A DNA stretch of 48,557 nucleotides, from contig JANXVH010000126.1 in assembly GCA_025351765.1 (NCBI GenBank), positions 1-48,557 on the forward strand, in the 5' to 3' direction. The stretch's first letter is position 1; every line of letters begins with the position of its first letter. Positions 34,236 through 41,035 of the stretch are shown here, in pieces. A program made the translations under genes and the position numbers. This DNA comes from Pedobacter sp. (GTDB lineage: Bacteria > Bacteroidota > Bacteroidia > Sphingobacteriales > Sphingobacteriaceae). The notes beneath the pieces are model-generated. The model searched no databases and had not been told where the DNA came from. It was given only the letters and a program-made list of their open reading frames with translations.

Positions 34236-35697
34236 TTTTCCTGGGGGAATCATTTCACCGGGCACGCTATACGATATTCTATTAGCTGCCGCAAAGGTGA
34301 AGACTCAATTTGTTCGTTTCGGGCTTCGGCAGCAGTTGTTGATAGATGCAGCTAACTACAATATTGGTATATTAAAAATAGAACTAGATAAATTGGGTGT
34401 AGCATATGAAGTCGGAGCCGATAATTATCCGAATATTATTAGTTCTTATCCGGCCGAAGAAATATTTGCGCGTAAAAGCTGGCTAACAGAAGGGGTTTAT
34501 AAAGACATACTGGACTACATAGATTTTAAGCCTCGGATTAAAGTAAACATTTGCGACAGTGATCAAAGCTTTACGCCCATGCTTACTGGTAATATCAACT
34601 GGGTAGCGTCCTCACAGGCTGAACACTATTGGCATTTAATTGTAAGGTTTCCAAAAACTAATGTAACGTGCGAATGGAAACAGCTTTGCTATACTAATCA
34701 TATTGCTAAAGTGACTAAGGAATTGGAACGTATCATACTTAGTGATAAAATGCAGTTCATTGGTAACGAGCAGGCACAGGGCGAAGACCTATTTAATCTG
34801 CTAGAAACAGAAAATCTAGTTTTAAAAGTGGCAGAAAACGATGTGTCCCTATCTTCTTTTAATTTGCCCTATTACGAGGGTTTAAATAAGTACAATAACA
34901 ATAAATATTGGTTGGGAGTTTATCGGAGAGATGAATTATTTAGCGTTGCATTTTTAAAGAGGTTGTGTCAACTCTGTTTAGATACGAAACTTGGACAGCT
35001 TTGCTGTACCTCATGGAAAACTATTATTGTGAAAGCAATAGATGAAGTAGACAAAAAAAAATGGAATGTATTACTGGAAGAGTTTGGACTAAATATGCGA
35101 CACGCTGCAAACGAGTTGAACTTTCAAGTTGAAGACAACTGTACAGACGGGTTGGCTTTGAAAACATTTCTGGTAAAGCACCTTAGTATTGATGACACAA
35201 GAACCTTCGGTATTTGTTTTGGAATTAAGACCCGGAGAAAAAGTGAGGTTTTCAGTAATATCCTCATTCGTAAACATTATTTGCTTAACCTGTATTGGTT
35301 TAGAATGCTACCAGTTTACGATATATTGTGTGCCAGAAATTTTAATCCTAACGAAAGAACCGGCGAAATTTACAGCAAGAATAATCCACTCTCTTTACTG
35401 CCGGAGCAATTAAGTCGTGCGATTTATAAGTTTCATAAACACAGAATAAGCAATCTTGAAACTAAAAAACAAAACCAATGGTTGCCTAAGCAGGAAAGTG
35501 CTGAACCATCCAATAGTTTCGTTTATCAGTGCAAAAGTTGCTTTACTGTTTATAATGAATCTCTTGGAGAACCTGCGCAAGGTATTGAGCCAGGCACTTT
35601 ATTTAAAAATTTGGAAGAAACCTTCTGCTGTTCCGTTTGTGAAAACGATAAGTCTAATTTTATGAAAATTAATCAGGCTTCGTTACACCTTTTATAA
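34213..35697 (+). CDS. Sulfite/nitrite-reductase-like protein without sirohaem-cluster cysteines, with C-terminal rubredoxin
   Basis: A 494-residue protein. Residues about 5-66 (PGGIISPGTLYDILLAAAKV then FVRFGLRQQLLI) and 232-296 (ELFSVAFLKRLCQLCLDTKL onward) look like the two ferredoxin-like half-domains of sirohaem sulfite/nitrite reductases, each followed by a segment resembling the reductase core (FKPRIKVNICDSDQSF). The C-x5-C and C-x3-C motifs that hold sirohaem-[4Fe-4S] are absent. The C-terminus is a rubredoxin: C440-x2-C443 and C473-x2-C476 followed by ENDKSNF. I infer an electron-transfer or assembly partner of the nitrate reductase, not an enzyme. The start lies in the preceding gene; the end overlaps mobA by 6 nt, tail to tail. 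Confidence 0.75.
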   Translation: MDQTITINFPGGIISPGTLYDILLAAAKVKTQFVRFGLRQQLLIDAANYNIGILKIELDKLGVAYEVGADNYPNIISSYPAEEIFARKSWLTEGVYKDILDYIDFKPRIKVNICDSDQSFTPMLTGNINWVASSQAEHYWHLIVRFPKTNVTCEWKQLCYTNHIAKVTKELERIILSDKMQFIGNEQAQGEDLFNLLETENLVLKVAENDVSLSSFNLPYYEGLNKYNNNKYWLGVYRRDELFSVAFLKRLCQLCLDTKLGQLCCTSWKTIIVKAIDEVDKKKWNVLLEEFGLNMRHAANELNFQVEDNCTDGLALKTFLVKHLSIDDTRTFGICFGIKTRRKSEVFSNILIRKHYLLNLYWFRMLPVYDILCARNFNPNERTGEIYSKNNPLSLLPEQLSRAIYKFHKHRISNLETKKQNQWLPKQESAEPSNSFVYQCKSCFTVYNESLGEPAQGIEPGTLFKNLEETFCCSVCENDKSNFMKINQASLHLL

Positions 35698-36276
35698 ACC
35701 ATTTATTTCAGCATGAGCGTTAAAGTTCTTGAACAAATGGTAATCTGCTTCGTTAACTTCAATTTCTTTAACATTCATATTTTCGAGTATAAATTTCATG
35801 CTGTGTTTCGCTAGTCCCTTTGTTTGCATGATATGTAGGATTTTCTCCAAACCCTTTCTTGTATATATTCCGCATAAAGGTTCTTGTTGACCATCTTTTG
35901 TAAAAATGTAAGCTTCAAAAGAAGGCGATGCATTAAATGTATTTATAAGCACTTCCAATAATCTGATTTCCATTAACAACATATCGCAAGCTAGTGTCAA
36001 TAAATCAGCGAATGGTTCGGATATATGAGCTGATAATAAGCCTAATAAAGGACCTTTTATGTCTAGTGATGGATGATCTATAACTAGCCTTTCATCACTA
36101 AAATAACCAGCATATAGCTCTTTCTGAGTGGGGTTGACAGAAAATTTTACAGGAATATTAAATTCGGTAAGTTTATCTGATGCTACATTTGCCCAAAGTT
36201 TATTCTGATGACTCAGCATTCCCTTGTCACTACCCATTCGCAGGCTTTGTCCACCACATAATACAATACCAAGCAT
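35692..36276 (-). CDS. mobA: Molybdenum cofactor guanylyltransferase
   Basis: A 194-residue nucleotidyltransferase. LCGGQSLRMGSDKG (residues 6-19) is the MobA signature for GTP and cofactor binding, and DHPSLDIKGPLLGLLSA plus LTLACDMLL match the active-site region. It attaches GMP to molybdopterin to make the bis-MGD cofactor required by the nitrate reductase encoded nearby. It is on the opposite strand to the nas genes and shares orientation with the Crp/Fnr gene, 1 nt downstream of it. Confidence 0.92.
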   Translation of the reverse strand: MLGIVLCGGQSLRMGSDKGMLSHQNKLWANVASDKLTEFNIPVKFSVNPTQKELYAGYFSDERLVIDHPSLDIKGPLLGLLSAHISEPFADLLTLACDMLLMEIRLLEVLINTFNASPSFEAYIFTKDGQQEPLCGIYTRKGLEKILHIMQTKGLAKHSMKFILENMNVKEIEVNEADYHLFKNFNAHAEINGL

Positions 36277-36277
36277 A

Positions 36278-36961
36278 TTATTTATTACTCAAATTAATAA
36301 GCCCACCTTCATCAAGAATTCCAATCGCCTTATCTTGTACTATTATAAGCTTATCAAGAAGTAGCTCATTCATCGTTCTAAATACTGTTTCATAAGTAGC
36401 CCCTGTGAAAGCTGCAAGATCCTGTCTGCTCAAAGCAAGATTCAAATAACCAGCTTCATTAAGTCCAAACTGATTTTTAAGTCCTAAAATGGCCACTGCC
36501 AGTCGACCCTTAACAGACATCAATGCCAAATTTCTCATTTTCTTTTCCGAAGCATGAAGCTCGTCAGCATAGAACATCAATAGGGCATAAGCAAATTCCT
36601 GGTTTACCTTAACAGTAGTTTTAAAGAATTCTATATCCACAAAGCAGAGGCTGGTGGTTTCCAAAGCAGTTGCTGATATTGGATACAAGGACGTCGTACT
36701 TGTAATTCCCCGATGGCCAAAAATAGCCCCTTTGTTAGCGAAACGTAGAATAAGTTCCTTTTCTCCCCATTGCTTGTGAACTTTAACATTGCCCGATGTT
36801 ACAAAATAAACGCCACTTACCGGATCTCCCTCTTTTATAATAACCTCTCCCTTTTTGGCAATAAAATTCTGCTTATTGCTAGCAATTGCAGGATGCCATT
36901 CCTTAAGTGAAAGTTTGCACATAAAGCATGTTTGAAGATCGCAACTGGTATTTTTTTTCAT
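36278..36961 (-). CDS. Crp/Fnr-family regulator with FNR-like cysteines
   Basis: A 227-residue regulator: cyclic-nucleotide-binding-like beta-barrel (about 35-125), long dimer helix, and C-terminal HTH (LSRQDLAAFTGATYETVFRT). The N-terminus has C7, C12 and C15, and a fourth Cys at 106 (ETTSLCFVDI) falls where E. coli FNR has C122 (ALETSMVCEI). This set suggests an oxygen-labile [4Fe-4S] cluster, although the N-terminal spacing differs from FNR. In the recognition helix the Glu and Arg of ETVFR match those that read TGA half-sites. It is co-directional with mobA and likely controls the nitrate and cbb3 genes through the TGAT-N4-ATCA sites. Confidence 0.88.
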   Translation of the reverse strand: MKKNTSCDLQTCFMCKLSLKEWHPAIASNKQNFIAKKGEVIIKEGDPVSGVYFVTSGNVKVHKQWGEKELILRFANKGAIFGHRGITSTTSLYPISATALETTSLCFVDIEFFKTTVKVNQEFAYALLMFYADELHASEKKMRNLALMSVKGRLAVAILGLKNQFGLNEAGYLNLALSRQDLAAFTGATYETVFRTMNELLLDKLIIVQDKAIGILDEGGLINLSNK

Positions 36962-36994
36962 CCTTAATTTGAACTATATTAATAAAAATTAGAA

Positions 36995-37007
36995 CTTGAT
37001 GATCAAG
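36995..37007. promoter_or_regulatory. Palindrome at the predicted transcription start of the Crp/Fnr gene
   Basis: CTTGAT-G-ATCAAG is a perfect 6-1-6 palindrome. It resembles the FNR pair TTGAT/ATCAA but with one base between the halves instead of four. It coincides with the predicted transcription start near 37006, where a bound protein would repress. Confidence 0.35.
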
Positions 37008-37010
37008 GCT

Positions 37011-37018
37011 CAAATATA
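37011..37018 (-). promoter_or_regulatory. Promoter -7 element for the Crp/Fnr gene
   Basis: On the minus strand this reads TATATTTG, a TAnnTTTG match. The leader would be about 45 nt. Confidence 0.45.
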
Positions 37019-37096
37019 AGCTAACAAATATAAAAATTATGAGCTTAAGGAAGCTACGGAAATACGAATTTGAATGAATTAACCTGCACTTTTTGC

Positions 37097-37104
37097 TATC
37101 TTTG
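37097..37104 (+). promoter_or_regulatory. Promoter -7 element for the 64-residue gene
   Basis: TATCTTTG matches TAnnTTTG, with TTTG at 37069-37072 as a possible -33 element (spacer 24 nt). The leader would be about 43 nt. Confidence 0.55.
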
Positions 37105-37151
37105 GAATAAGTGAAATTACAAATAATTTAACGCAACCAAAATTCTTTTAT

Positions 37152-37346
37152 ATGAGACTACCAAGCGATCTTTCAAAATTAAAGCGCTATCCTATTTCTG
37201 AAATTCCAATCGGGGCAAGAATTGTTAACCTCGGCGTATTGCTAGAAAAGGAAGAACAACCTACTCAATATAGACTTGTTATAGATCGTATGGACGAAAA
37301 ACAAGTAGTAAGATTTAATAAAAAGACTGTTTTAATAACTACATAG
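37152..37346 (+). CDS. Small protein of unknown function
   Basis: A 64-residue protein, charged and beta-rich by appearance (YPISEIPIGARIVNLGVLLE, QYRLVIDRMDEKQVVRFNKK). I recognise no family. The support for a real gene is its good promoter (37097-37104), a clean ATG and a strong palindrome at its end. The final codons KTVLITT and the stop form the left arm of that 36-nt palindrome. Confidence 0.6.
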   Translation: MRLPSDLSKLKRYPISEIPIGARIVNLGVLLEKEEQPTQYRLVIDRMDEKQVVRFNKKTVLITT

Positions 37347-37360
37347 TTATTAAAACAGTC
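37325..37360. terminator. Perfect 36-nt palindrome spanning the stop codon
   Basis: Bases 37325-37341 are the exact reverse complement of 37344-37360 (17 bp) with only CA between. The TAG stop (37344-37346) starts the right arm. The RNA would form a near loopless stem in either direction. The likely role is transcription termination or 3'-end protection. Confidence 0.65.
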
Positions 37361-37387
37361 AAACTATCTTCTTGCCTGTTAATACTG

Positions 37388-37418
37388 GGTTTTACGAGCA
37401 TCTCTTTTCGATAAAACC
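37388..37418. terminator. Hairpin in the spacer before the AraC gene end
   Basis: GGTTTTACGA (37388-37397) pairs with TCG (37408-37410) and TAAAACC (37412-37418), with one bulged A and a 10-nt loop. It lies between the convergent 64-residue gene and the AraC gene and may end transcripts from either side. Confidence 0.4.
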
Positions 37419-37534
37419 TCATACTACTATCTCTAATATAGTTCCGCTAGGTCTTTAGGAAGGTTACAGTATCAGTCCGCCGGAATACAAAACTTCGCAA
37501 GTTCATGATAAAAGTAGCTGAGCGGTGCTATTTT

Positions 37535-38455
37535 CTAATTAAAAGACCTCCTAAATTCCAATGGAGACAGGTTAGTTTTTGTTTTGAACAATTTACTAAA
37601 AGACTGCGGATGCTCAAATCCCAACTCATAAGCAACTTCGCCAACAGATAAGCTAGTTGTAGATAACCTTTCTTTTGCTCTTTCAATAAGCTTGTTGTGT
37701 ATATGCTGTTGCGCATTTTGCCCGGTTAAAGACCGAAGCATATCACTTAAATAACTGGGTGATATATTCAGTTGATCCGAAAGGTAATGAACAGTGGGAA
37801 TTCCCTTGCTTAATGACTTTTGTTCCACAAAATATCCATCTAAAAGTTCCTCCAGCTTTACTAATAAATCGTTGCTTACCGCCTTTCTGGTAATGAACTG
37901 GCGTTTGTAAAACCGGTTTGCATAATTGAGCAATAAGTCAATCTGGGCAATGACTACATCCTGACTAAAATCATCTATCCTGCTGTTCAACTCGGATTCA
38001 ATTAACCTAAAAATAGAAAATATGGTGGCCTTTTCTTCATCTGAAAGATGCAAAGTTTCATTTGCCGAATAAAAAAAGAACCCATATTGCTTAATTTTCT
38101 TAGCCAAGGAATAACCAGAAAAAAAATCTGGATGGATAAGTAAGGTGTATTCTGAACAAACGCTACCATCATTATCATTACTGCCAATTAATTGCCCTGG
38201 TGAAGCAAATAATAAGCCGCCCTCATCAAAATCATAATAACTCTGGCCGTATTTTAACTTACCACTTAGTTTTGGCTTATAAGATATCTTATAAAAGCTG
38301 AGAATATGGCTTTTAAGCATGGCACCTGGTCCAACTGGATCGATAGCACCATTGATAAGACCTATTAAAGGATGTTTAGGCCTTGGTAAACCCATGGAAA
38401 GATGAGCGGCTGTTAGCGAATCAAACTTATATGGCCCAGGTTCTTCTTGTTTCAT
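37535..38455 (-). CDS. AraC-family transcriptional regulator (second)
   Basis: A 306-residue regulator with an N-terminal cupin-like sensor (about 45-180) and a C-terminal AraC double HTH (about 205-305): VHYLSDQLNISPSYLSDMLR, then VGEVAYELGFEHPQSFSKLF. It lies just downstream of an SDR gene on the same strand, echoing the AraC/SDR pair at 9845-11627, although the two regulators are only distantly alike. The TTTGCAAAC operator of the first pair is not present here. The ligand is unknown. Confidence 0.88.
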   Translation of the reverse strand: MKQEEPGPYKFDSLTAAHLSMGLPRPKHPLIGLINGAIDPVGPGAMLKSHILSFYKISYKPKLSGKLKYGQSYYDFDEGGLLFASPGQLIGSNDNDGSVCSEYTLLIHPDFFSGYSLAKKIKQYGFFFYSANETLHLSDEEKATIFSIFRLIESELNSRIDDFSQDVVIAQIDLLLNYANRFYKRQFITRKAVSNDLLVKLEELLDGYFVEQKSLSKGIPTVHYLSDQLNISPSYLSDMLRSLTGQNAQQHIHNKLIERAKERLSTTSLSVGEVAYELGFEHPQSFSKLFKTKTNLSPLEFRRSFN

Positions 38456-38541
38456 ATTTAGGGATTTATGGAAAGATAATCGATAAGAGTTTAAATATCC
38501 GATATCTTTATTCGTTTATCAATATTATTCCTTTTGCAGAA

Positions 38542-39423
38542 TTACTTTGATTCGCCCTGCGCAGCGTTAGATACGGCTTCCCACTCTTCCCAAATCGCTA
38601 TTCTTTCGTTGTAAGCAGTACGTACCGAAGGCAAACAATGGCTGCCTAAAAAGAACCTTAATGGTGGATTGTCTGAATCTACTATACTGAATATTGCATC
38701 AGGAGTTGCGTTAGGATCACCTCTCTCCATAGTTTTTAAACTGTCTACAAATTGGGCCTTAAAATCTGTGTAAATATCCAGTCCGGCAGCAAATTTTAAC
38801 GATTCCTGACTACCAAATTCTGTGGCATAAGCGCCCGGTTCTATAATGGTCACTTTAATGCCAAAAGCCTTAACCTCTGCAGCTAAACTTTCGTGAATTG
38901 CCTCAAAAGCCCATTTAGAAGAACAGTAATAGCCGATAACGGGAAGGGTTACATGACCAAGGCTGCTTGACGTACCTAAAATATGACCTCCTCCTTGTTT
39001 TCTAAGTAGGGGTAGGGCTGCCTGAATAACGGCAACGGGACCAATTACATTTGTTTCATAAAGTGCGCGAATGTCTTCAGCATTGGCTTCCTCAACAGTA
39101 CCAACAAGAGAATAACCTGCATTATTTAGTACGATGTCTAATCGGCCAAAATGTGCATGAGCCTGCTCAACCGTTGTTTTAACCTGTTCCAAATTGGTCA
39201 CATCCAGCTCCAAAGTGAGCACATTATCACCATACTTTTCCTTTAAACCGGATATGCTTTCCAGTTTACGAGCTGTAGCGACAACCTTATCGCCACGCTT
39301 AAGTGCGGCCTCAGCCCAAACGCTGCCGAATCCACGGGATGCACCAGTAATAAACCAAACTTTATTGGTTGCGCCGTTGGCTGATTTTGCTACGGCAGCT
39401 GAAGTTTCATTTTGTTTTGACAT
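38542..39423 (-). CDS. SDR-family oxidoreductase (second)
   Basis: A 293-residue short-chain dehydrogenase of the classical type. The cofactor site TGASRGFG (residues 26-33), NNAGYS, a Ser in GTSSSLG and the YCSSK active-site motif are present. The Arg in TGASRGFG points to NADPH. The N-terminus carries about 20 extra low-complexity residues before the Rossmann fold. The substrate is unknown. It is upstream of, and co-oriented with, the AraC gene at 37535-38455 (86-nt gap), and has a candidate promoter at 39452-39459. Confidence 0.9.
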   Translation of the reverse strand: MSKQNETSAAVAKSANGATNKVWFITGASRGFGSVWAEAALKRGDKVVATARKLESISGLKEKYGDNVLTLELDVTNLEQVKTTVEQAHAHFGRLDIVLNNAGYSLVGTVEEANAEDIRALYETNVIGPVAVIQAALPLLRKQGGGHILGTSSSLGHVTLPVIGYYCSSKWAFEAIHESLAAEVKAFGIKVTIIEPGAYATEFGSQESLKFAAGLDIYTDFKAQFVDSLKTMERGDPNATPDAIFSIVDSDNPPLRFFLGSHCLPSVRTAYNERIAIWEEWEAVSNAAQGESK

Positions 39424-39748
39424 GATCTTATGTTTTAAATTATCAACACCACAAAGATCTGTTTCCGAGCAACGGACAATGTAGTCTAAATGAGGAATTT
39501 TGTAGGCTAACCAAGAAATGAGTGGCCCATGCTGGAACCATACTTAGCCCATATTTCTACAATAATCAGGTACTTTTTGTGTGCTCCAAGCAGAATAGGT
39601 GGTTTCTTAATAAACTTATAATCTGTTATTTAATTGAGTAAACTGAAACTAATGACTTGATTTATGCGTAAATAATGATACAATAAAACGCGCTGGTTTT
39701 TCTGAATTATTATTGTAAGGTTTTATATTATTTAACGACTAAACGGTT
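39424..39748. other. 325-nt divergent spacer between the SDR and msrB genes
   Basis: It holds the SDR promoter near 39452-39479 and an imperfect inverted repeat TCCG-N5-CGGA at 39464-39476 overlapping the promoter spacer, a possible operator. For msrB I find no TAnnTTTG element, and the 39500-39740 part shows no gene or strong hairpin. Confidence 0.4.
39452..39459 (-). promoter_or_regulatory. Variant -7 element of the SDR promoter
   Basis: On the minus strand this reads GATCTTTG, one base from TAnnTTTG. A TTG (39477-39479) lies 17 nt upstream as a -33 element. The leader would be about 24 nt. Confidence 0.45.
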
Positions 39749-40258
39749 ATGAGCAAATTAAGATTATTAATAATACCATTTATGGCATTGGCATTAAATG
39801 CTTGCAGCCAAAATAATACAGCCAATAAAGGTTCCAAAATGGCTGAACAAAAAAAGGAGTCAAAATATCCAATGGCAAAATCTAAAGATTATTGGAAAAA
39901 AGCACTTTCGAATAATACTTATGAAATTATGGTAAACAGCGGAACAGAACCGCCATTCCAAAATCCTTATTGGAACAACCATAAAAAAGGTGTTTACGTA
40001 AGTGCGGCTACAGGTAAACCGCTGTTCAGTTCAGATACCAAATTTGAATCTGGTACTGGATGGCCAAGTTTCTTCAAACCTATTGACGAAAAAGCCATAA
40101 AGGTAGTTAGCGATAATTCGGGCGGTATGGTTAGGAATGAAGTAGTTGAGGCATCAACAGGTTTACATTTGGGGCATGTTTTTGATGATGGCCCTAAACC
40201 AACAGGCTTACGCTACTGCATGAATTCTTATGCTTTAAAATTTATCCCATCTAAATAA
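39749..40258 (+). CDS. msrB: Peptide-methionine (R)-S-oxide reductase, exported lipoprotein
   Basis: A 169-residue MsrB with a lipoprotein signal peptide ending in LALNAC (Cys19), so it should be anchored on the periplasmic side. GTGWPSFFKPI and LRYCMNSYAL are the family motifs, and C157 is the catalytic Cys. The zinc-binding CxxC pairs found in many MsrB proteins are absent. It repairs oxidised methionine (R-sulfoxide) in exported proteins. msrA follows 11 nt later, so both stereoisomers are covered. Confidence 0.93.
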   Translation: MSKLRLLIIPFMALALNACSQNNTANKGSKMAEQKKESKYPMAKSKDYWKKALSNNTYEIMVNSGTEPPFQNPYWNNHKKGVYVSAATGKPLFSSDTKFESGTGWPSFFKPIDEKAIKVVSDNSGGMVRNEVVEASTGLHLGHVFDDGPKPTGLRYCMNSYALKFIPSK

Positions 40259-40269
40259 AATAGACGATC

Positions 40270-40926
40270 ATGAAAATCAACAAAGTATTGATGTTAACTG
40301 CATTGTTTTTTACTTCCTATGCAAACGGACAAACGTCTAAACAGGATCTTGCATTTGCCAAATTGCCTGTGCCTAAAGCAAATGAAAAGGTAGCAACTTT
40401 TGCGGGTGGTTGTTTCTGGAGCTTGTCTGAAGGATTAAGCGAGCTTAATGGTGTAAGCAAAGTTGTGGCCGGTTATGCTGGTGGGACAGTTAAAAGCCCC
40501 ACTTATGAGGCTGTCTCGTCAGATAATACCGGTCATGCAGAGTCTGTCCAAGTTTATTATGATCCAAAAGTTATCAGTTATGCAAGTCTGGCCGAGGCTT
40601 TTTTCTATGCACACGATCCAACTACGTTAAACAAACAAGGGCCGGATGAGGGCAAAGATTATCGATCTATTGCATTTTATCGTACCCCGGAAGAAGAAAA
40701 TATACTAAAGGCAGCTATTTTAAGGGTAAATGCAAGTCATCATTATAGGAATCCAATTGTGACGGAGTTGTTGCCTTTTAAAGTGATTTATGCCGCAGAA
40801 AACTATCATCAGGGCTATTATAAATCACATCCAGGAAGCTCCTATATCAAAAATGTATCTGTTCCAAAAGTAATGAAGCTTCGTGAGCATATGAACGCCT
40901 ATTTAAAACCCGCATTTAAGCGTTAG
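40270..40926 (+). CDS. msrA: Peptide-methionine (S)-S-oxide reductase, exported
   Basis: A 218-residue MsrA with a signal peptide (MKINKVLMLTALFFTSYANG). The active-site motif GCFWS with C48, AGYAGG, GHAESVQVYYDP and HDPTTLNKQGPDEGKDYRS are all typical. It reduces methionine S-sulfoxide, here in the periplasm. Together with msrB it forms a two-gene unit. How the pair receives electrons in the periplasm is not shown; a CEHC thioredoxin-fold protein is encoded at 4842-5327 but is not linked. Confidence 0.94.
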   Translation: MKINKVLMLTALFFTSYANGQTSKQDLAFAKLPVPKANEKVATFAGGCFWSLSEGLSELNGVSKVVAGYAGGTVKSPTYEAVSSDNTGHAESVQVYYDPKVISYASLAEAFFYAHDPTTLNKQGPDEGKDYRSIAFYRTPEEENILKAAILRVNASHHYRNPIVTELLPFKVIYAAENYHQGYYKSHPGSSYIKNVSVPKVMKLREHMNAYLKPAFKR

Positions 40927-40971
40927 AAAATGGGCTATTCTACTATGTTATACATGGTACCGCATTTTTTA

Positions 40972-40979
40972 TATCTTTG
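40972..40979 (+). promoter_or_regulatory. Promoter -7 element for the metal cluster
   Basis: TATCTTTG matches TAnnTTTG. The leader would be about 52 nt before the TonB-dependent receptor start at 41036. Confidence 0.55.
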
Positions 40980-41035
40980 CTGGCAATGAAAAGATGTATT
41001 GAGGGAATATATTGGCGTGTCATATATTCATCTAT

